DNA from: an uncultured Bacilli bacterium
Lineage (GTDB): Bacteria; Bacillota_I; Bacilli_A; RF39; UBA660
DNA: 8,459 nucleotides
Reading direction: 5' to 3'
NCBI GenBank assembly: GCA_947588665.1
Contig: CANPYU010000041.1
Span: 1 to 8,459 of the forward strand
Part shown: positions 5,720-8,459 of the stretch, in pieces
Numbering within the stretch: the stretch's first letter is position 1
How the letters are laid out: each line of letters begins with the position of its first letter
The notes under the pieces: generated by a model
What the model was told of the DNA's origin: nothing
Database searches by the model: none
What the model saw: only the letters and a program-made list of their open reading frames with translations
Position numbers and translations under genes: made by a program

Positions 5720-5748
5720 ATAACACCTAAATTTATTTAGAATATAAT
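5720..5748 (+). promoter_or_regulatory. Promoter of the ABC transporter operon, with a palindrome in the spacer
   Basis: A perfect TATAAT (5743-5748) follows ATAACA (5720-5725, four of six consensus bases) at 17 bases on the plus strand. The spacer contains CTAAAT-TT-ATTTAG (5727-5740), a 6-bp inverted repeat that would be well placed for a repressor. No riboswitch is visible in the leader, which is only about 25 bases long. Confidence 0.55.
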
Positions 5749-5763
5749 AAAGTGTAATATTTT

Positions 5764-5772
5764 AGGAGGAGG
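5764..5772 (+). promoter_or_regulatory. Strong ribosome binding site for the TTG-started binding protein
   Basis: AGGAGGAGG lies 8 bases before the TTG at 5781. Its near-perfect match makes the non-ATG start credible. Confidence 0.8.
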
Positions 5773-5780
5773 AATATATT

Positions 5781-6776
5781 TTGAAAAAAATTATTACGTT
5801 TATTTTATGTTTAGTTATTATAGGGATTGGACTTATAATTTATTTTATAAATGATAATAAGGAAACTAAAGATGAAGAAAAATTAACAACAATTAAACTG
5901 GCAGAGGTAACTCATAGTGTTTTTTATGCGCCTTTATATGTAGCTATAGAAAATGGTTATTTTGAAGATGAAGGAATAGATTTAGAAGTTATTTTAACAC
6001 CGGGAGCTGATAAAGTAAGCGCGGCAGTTCTATCAAATACAGTTGATATTGGGTTTGCAGGAACTGAATCGGCTGTTTATGTTTATGCAGGAGGAGAAGA
6101 TGACTATCTTGTTACTTTTGCAGGACTTACAAAAAGAGATGGACAATTTATTTTAAGCAGAGATTGTGATAAAGAATTTAAATTGGAAGATTTATATGGT
6201 GAAGAAATACTAGTCGGACGTGAAGGAGGAATGCCTGCTTTAAATTTCTTAAATGCAATGGATAATAGTAATATTGATACTAGTAAAATAAATATTAATT
6301 ATGCTGTTGATTTTGCGGCTTTATCTGGTACTTTTATTGGAGGAGTTGGAAAATATGTTAATTTGTTTGAACCTACTGCAACAAGTGTTGTTGAAACAGG
6401 TGTAGGTTGTATAGTAGAGTCTATTGGTAAATTATCAGGAGAAGTTCCTTATACAGCATTTTATGCTCGGAAAAGTTTTTTAAATAATAATAAAGAGTTA
6501 CTTAAAGGATTTACAAGAGCAATAAATAAAGGGTTAAAATATGTTCAAGATAATGATAGTAATAAAGTAGCAAAAGTAATATTACCTCAATTTCCGGATA
6601 CATCATTAAATAACATTGAAACAATAATAGATAATTACAAAAAATATGATTCATGGTTAGAATCCCCTTTTATAACTGAAAAAAGTTTTAATAATTTATT
6701 AGATTTATTAATTAAAAATAATTTAATTAAGGAAAAAGTTTCTTATAAGGACTTAATTTATAATTTAAATGAATAA
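5781..6776 (+). CDS. ABC transporter substrate-binding protein, NMT1/THI5-like (SsuA/TauA/ThiY) fold
   Basis: This 331-aa protein captures the substrate outside the cell for the importer encoded by the next two genes. Residues 4-23 are a hydrophobic N-terminal segment. The family pattern starts at about 38: HSVFYAPLYVAIENGYF (45-61) with EGIDLEV, then GADKVSAAVLSNTVDIGFAG (75-94), and FEPTATSV (196-203) with PYTAFYARKSFL in the second lobe. This is the layout of nitrate, sulfonate, taurine and thiamine-precursor (HMP) binding proteins; the substrate is not determined. The Cys-rich motif of eukaryotic THI5 enzymes is absent. Oddly there is no good lipobox: the only N-terminal Cys (10) has FIL before it and sits mid-segment, so the protein is probably held by an uncleaved helix. 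It overlaps the ATPase gene by 8 bases. Confidence 0.9.
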   Translation: MKKIITFILCLVIIGIGLIIYFINDNKETKDEEKLTTIKLAEVTHSVFYAPLYVAIENGYFEDEGIDLEVILTPGADKVSAAVLSNTVDIGFAGTESAVYVYAGGEDDYLVTFAGLTKRDGQFILSRDCDKEFKLEDLYGEEILVGREGGMPALNFLNAMDNSNIDTSKININYAVDFAALSGTFIGGVGKYVNLFEPTATSVVETGVGCIVESIGKLSGEVPYTAFYARKSFLNNNKELLKGFTRAINKGLKYVQDNDSNKVAKVILPQFPDTSLNNIETIIDNYKKYDSWLESPFITEKSFNNLLDLLIKNNLIKEKVSYKDLIYNLNE

Positions 6777-7518
6777 AATACTTGCTATTAATAACTTGCA
6801 AAAAAAATATTATACTAAAATGGATGAAATACTTGCAATTAAAAATTTATCTTTTGATTTATATGAAGGAGAATTTATTTCTATTGTAGGTCCTTCTGGA
6901 TGCGGGAAGTCAACTTTACTTAATATATTAACAAATATGGATCAACTTACTAATGGTGATATTACTTATTATAAAGATAATTTAAAGTTTGGATATATGC
7001 TTCAAAGTGATTCTATGCTTGATTGGAAAACTATTTGGGAAAATGTTATTTTAGGATTAGAAATTAAAAAGATTAAAACTAAAGAAAATTTAAAATATGT
7101 TGAGAGATTATTAGAGACTTATGGACTAGCAGAATTTAAAAATAGTTATCCTAAAGAATTATCAGGGGGAATGAAACAGAGAGTAGCACTTATTAGAACA
7201 CTTGCTTTAAAACCGGATATCTTAGTGTTAGATGAACCATTTAGTAAACTGGATTATCAATCAGGGCTTAAAGTTAGTGATGATGTTTATCAAATAATTA
7301 AGAATGAGAAAAAAACAGCAATTATGGTAACTCATGATCTTGCGCAAGCAATAAGTTTAAGTGATAGAGTGATAACTTTAACTAAAAGACCATGCACTAT
7401 AAAAAATATTTATGAAATTAAAAGAGATAAAAATAAAACCCCAATAGAAAATAGAAAAGATAAATATTTTTCTTATTATTATGATTTACTATGGAAGGAT
7501 CTTGCTTATGAAGAGTAA
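6769..7518 (+). CDS. ABC transporter ATP-binding protein, nitrate/sulfonate/taurine type
   Basis: This cytoplasmic ATPase of 249 aa drives the importer. All motifs are intact: Walker A GPSGCGKST (41-49), Q-loop Gln79, signature LSGGMKQR (131-138), Walker B ILVLDE (151-156), D-loop SKLD (159-162) and switch His189 in VTHD. The segment after the Q-loop (SMLDWKTIWENVILGLEI, 82-99) matches the LLPW..V.eNV.lgl style of TauB/SsuB/ThiZ-like ATPases and agrees with the neighbouring binding protein. The C-terminal stretch from about 205 is short, basic and Tyr-rich, with no regulatory domain. The ATG lies within the last codons of the binding-protein gene (ATGAATAA overlap), so translation is coupled. 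Confidence 0.95.
   Translation: MNKILAINNLQKKYYTKMDEILAIKNLSFDLYEGEFISIVGPSGCGKSTLLNILTNMDQLTNGDITYYKDNLKFGYMLQSDSMLDWKTIWENVILGLEIKKIKTKENLKYVERLLETYGLAEFKNSYPKELSGGMKQRVALIRTLALKPDILVLDEPFSKLDYQSGLKVSDDVYQIIKNEKKTAIMVTHDLAQAISLSDRVITLTKRPCTIKNIYEIKRDKNKTPIENRKDKYFSYYYDLLWKDLAYEE
7495..7499 (+). promoter_or_regulatory. Ribosome binding site that sets the permease start
   Basis: AAGGA ends 8 bases before the ATG at 7508. An in-frame ATG at 7481 would add nine residues but lacks a convincing site and lies deeper in the ATPase gene, so 7508 is preferred. Confidence 0.6.
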
Positions 7519-8293
7519 AGAATATAAGGAATATTTAAAAAAAGAAAAAAGAAAAAAATTTTTTATCTTAAGTATGCAAATATTAATTTTATTAGTTTTT
7601 ATTGTACTTTGGGAAGTTTTAAGTACCAAAAAAATTATTAATCCTTTTCTGTTTTCTTCTCCATCAAAAATTATTATTACTATTAAAAATTTATATCTTA
7701 ATTATCACTTAGTTAATCATATTCTTACAACTTTATATGAAATATTTATTGCATTTACCTTAGGAATGATTTTAAGTTTTATCATAGCTGTATTATTATA
7801 CGAATTTAGAACATTTAATAAAATAATAGATCCTTACCTTACAATGCTTAATAGTTTACCTAAAGTAGCTTTGGGGCCACTTATTATAATAATTGTTGGA
7901 GCTAATACTAAAGCAATAATTGTTATGGCATTACTTATTAATTTAATTGTGGGTATTATGTCTATTTATAATGGTTTTAATAATATTGATAGTGATTTAA
8001 TTAAATTATTTAAAACTTTAAAAGCTAGTAAATGGGATACTTTAATTAAGCTTATTATTCCTGCTTCAGTTAAATCAATAATATCTAGTTTAAAGCTTAA
8101 TATCTCGATGACTTTAATTGGAGTTATTATGGGTGAATTTTTAGTTAGTCAAGCAGGTATTGGTTATTTAATTATTTATGGAACTCAAGTTTTTAATCTT
8201 AATATTGTTATGAGTGGAATAGTAATATTAATAATTATTTCTATATTGCTTTATGAAGTAGTAATCTTAATTGAAAAAAAATTTGTTAAATAA
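7508..8293 (+). CDS. ABC transporter permease, nitrate/sulfonate/taurine type (BPD_transp_1)
   Basis: The 261-aa membrane subunit probably acts as a homodimer with the ATPase. After a basic N-terminus (residues 1-17) come about six helices: roughly 18-37, 75-98, 117-131, 134-153, 198-222 and 233-255. The FLFSSPSKI motif (47-55) and NSLPKVALGPLIIIIVG (115-131) are typical of the SsuC/TauC/ThiX group. The cytoplasmic coupling loop ends correctly (W176..., LIIPAS 182-187), but the usual EAA...G residues fall on Lys-Leu-Phe (166-168) and Lys172, so the motif is strongly diverged. It overlaps the ATPase gene by 11 bases and closes the operon. An earlier in-frame ATG (7481) is possible but less well supported. 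Confidence 0.92.
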   Translation: MKSKEYKEYLKKEKRKKFFILSMQILILLVFIVLWEVLSTKKIINPFLFSSPSKIIITIKNLYLNYHLVNHILTTLYEIFIAFTLGMILSFIIAVLLYEFRTFNKIIDPYLTMLNSLPKVALGPLIIIIVGANTKAIIVMALLINLIVGIMSIYNGFNNIDSDLIKLFKTLKASKWDTLIKLIIPASVKSIISSLKLNISMTLIGVIMGEFLVSQAGIGYLIIYGTQVFNLNIVMSGIVILIIISILLYEVVILIEKKFVK

Positions 8294-8325
8294 AAGGCTC
8301 TCCAACATTTAGGAGAGCTAATTTA
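8292..8325. terminator. Bidirectional terminator after the ABC operon
   Basis: GCTCTCC (8297-8303) pairs perfectly with GGAGAGC (8312-8318) around an 8-base loop. It is the most GC-rich short stem in the window. On the minus strand it is followed by CTTTTATTT, serving the flavodoxin-like gene. On the plus strand the tail is TAATTTATT, a weaker but plausible tract for the permease gene. Confidence 0.8.
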
Positions 8326-8331
8326 TTATAT

Positions 8332-8459
8332 TTAAAGCCAGTCAATTACTTTCTTTTTAGCATTGTTAACAGTGGAACCTCTTATGGCAAGACCTTTTAA
8401 GATTGTAGAGTTTTTACATATCTCTTTTAATTGATTAGGAATGTTGCCAAGACCTGAGC
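8332..8459 (-). CDS. Flavodoxin-like protein, partial (C-terminal 42 residues)
   Basis: The frame enters from the right edge and ends at a TAA (8332-8334). Only the C-terminus is visible: a helix NQLKEICKN, then LKGLAIRGSTVNNAKKKV and the ending IDWL. The GLAIRG...V.NA...V..WL pattern is the last strand and helix of short-chain flavodoxins (the Flavodoxin_4 style found in anaerobic Firmicutes), which carry electrons on FMN. The FMN-binding loops lie outside the window, so the call rests on the tail alone. It converges on the ABC operon and shares its terminator. Confidence 0.7.
   Translation of the reverse strand, partial: SGLGNIPNQLKEICKNSTILKGLAIRGSTVNNAKKKVIDWL

Noticed and set aside
641..5740. 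TATTTAG/CTAAATA recurring near three promoters as a shared regulatory motif
   Set aside because: In DNA this AT-rich several copies of a 7-base AT-dominated word are expected by chance in 8.4 kb on two strands.
5604..5780. Possible TPP or other riboswitch before the ABC operon
   Set aside because: No CUGAGA-type thiamine element or other GC-bearing conserved core is present, and the leader after the promoter is too short to hold one.

Overview
The window is very AT-rich. Together with SepF and DivIVA, Gram-positive style AGGAGG ribosome binding sites and several TTG starts, this points to a low-GC member of the Firmicutes (Bacillota). It looks like one of the small-genome gut Bacilli related to the Erysipelotrichia/Mollicutes side of the class, but that placement is inference from composition and gene style. 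The standard bacterial code fits: all 11 Trp codons I read are TGG, and every visible stop is TAA or TAG.

Layout. At 1-555 (minus, 3' end outside the window) lies a membrane-anchored extracellular protein with its own strong promoter. A divergent gene at 703-1140 encodes a regulator made only of two tandem XRE-type helix-turn-helix domains. A hairpin near 1148-1165 separates it from a convergent AI-2E-family (PF01594) membrane protein, 1158-2294 (minus), which has its own consensus promoter and a dyad at its predicted transcription start.

From 5594 down to 2436 five minus-strand genes follow one another. First come three poorly known genes: a coiled-coil protein of 388 aa, a protein of 252 aa and one of 95 aa. 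They are tightly packed and translationally coupled, and their predicted helical units share a spacing pattern. Then come sepF and divIVA, the cell-division pair, with a second promoter in front of sepF and a clear intrinsic terminator after divIVA. The usual ylmG and ylmH genes between sepF and divIVA are absent. The three-gene block is the least explained part of the window and the best candidate for an undescribed, possibly envelope- or division-related, system.

On the plus strand, 5781-8293 is a compact ABC importer operon of the nitrate/sulfonate/taurine/thiamine-precursor type: binding protein, ATPase and permease, each overlapping the next. Its substrate cannot be read from the sequence. 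It ends at a bidirectional terminator (8297-8318), beyond which the C-terminal end of a flavodoxin-like gene enters on the minus strand.

No tRNA, rRNA, CRISPR array, insertion sequence or phage gene was seen.
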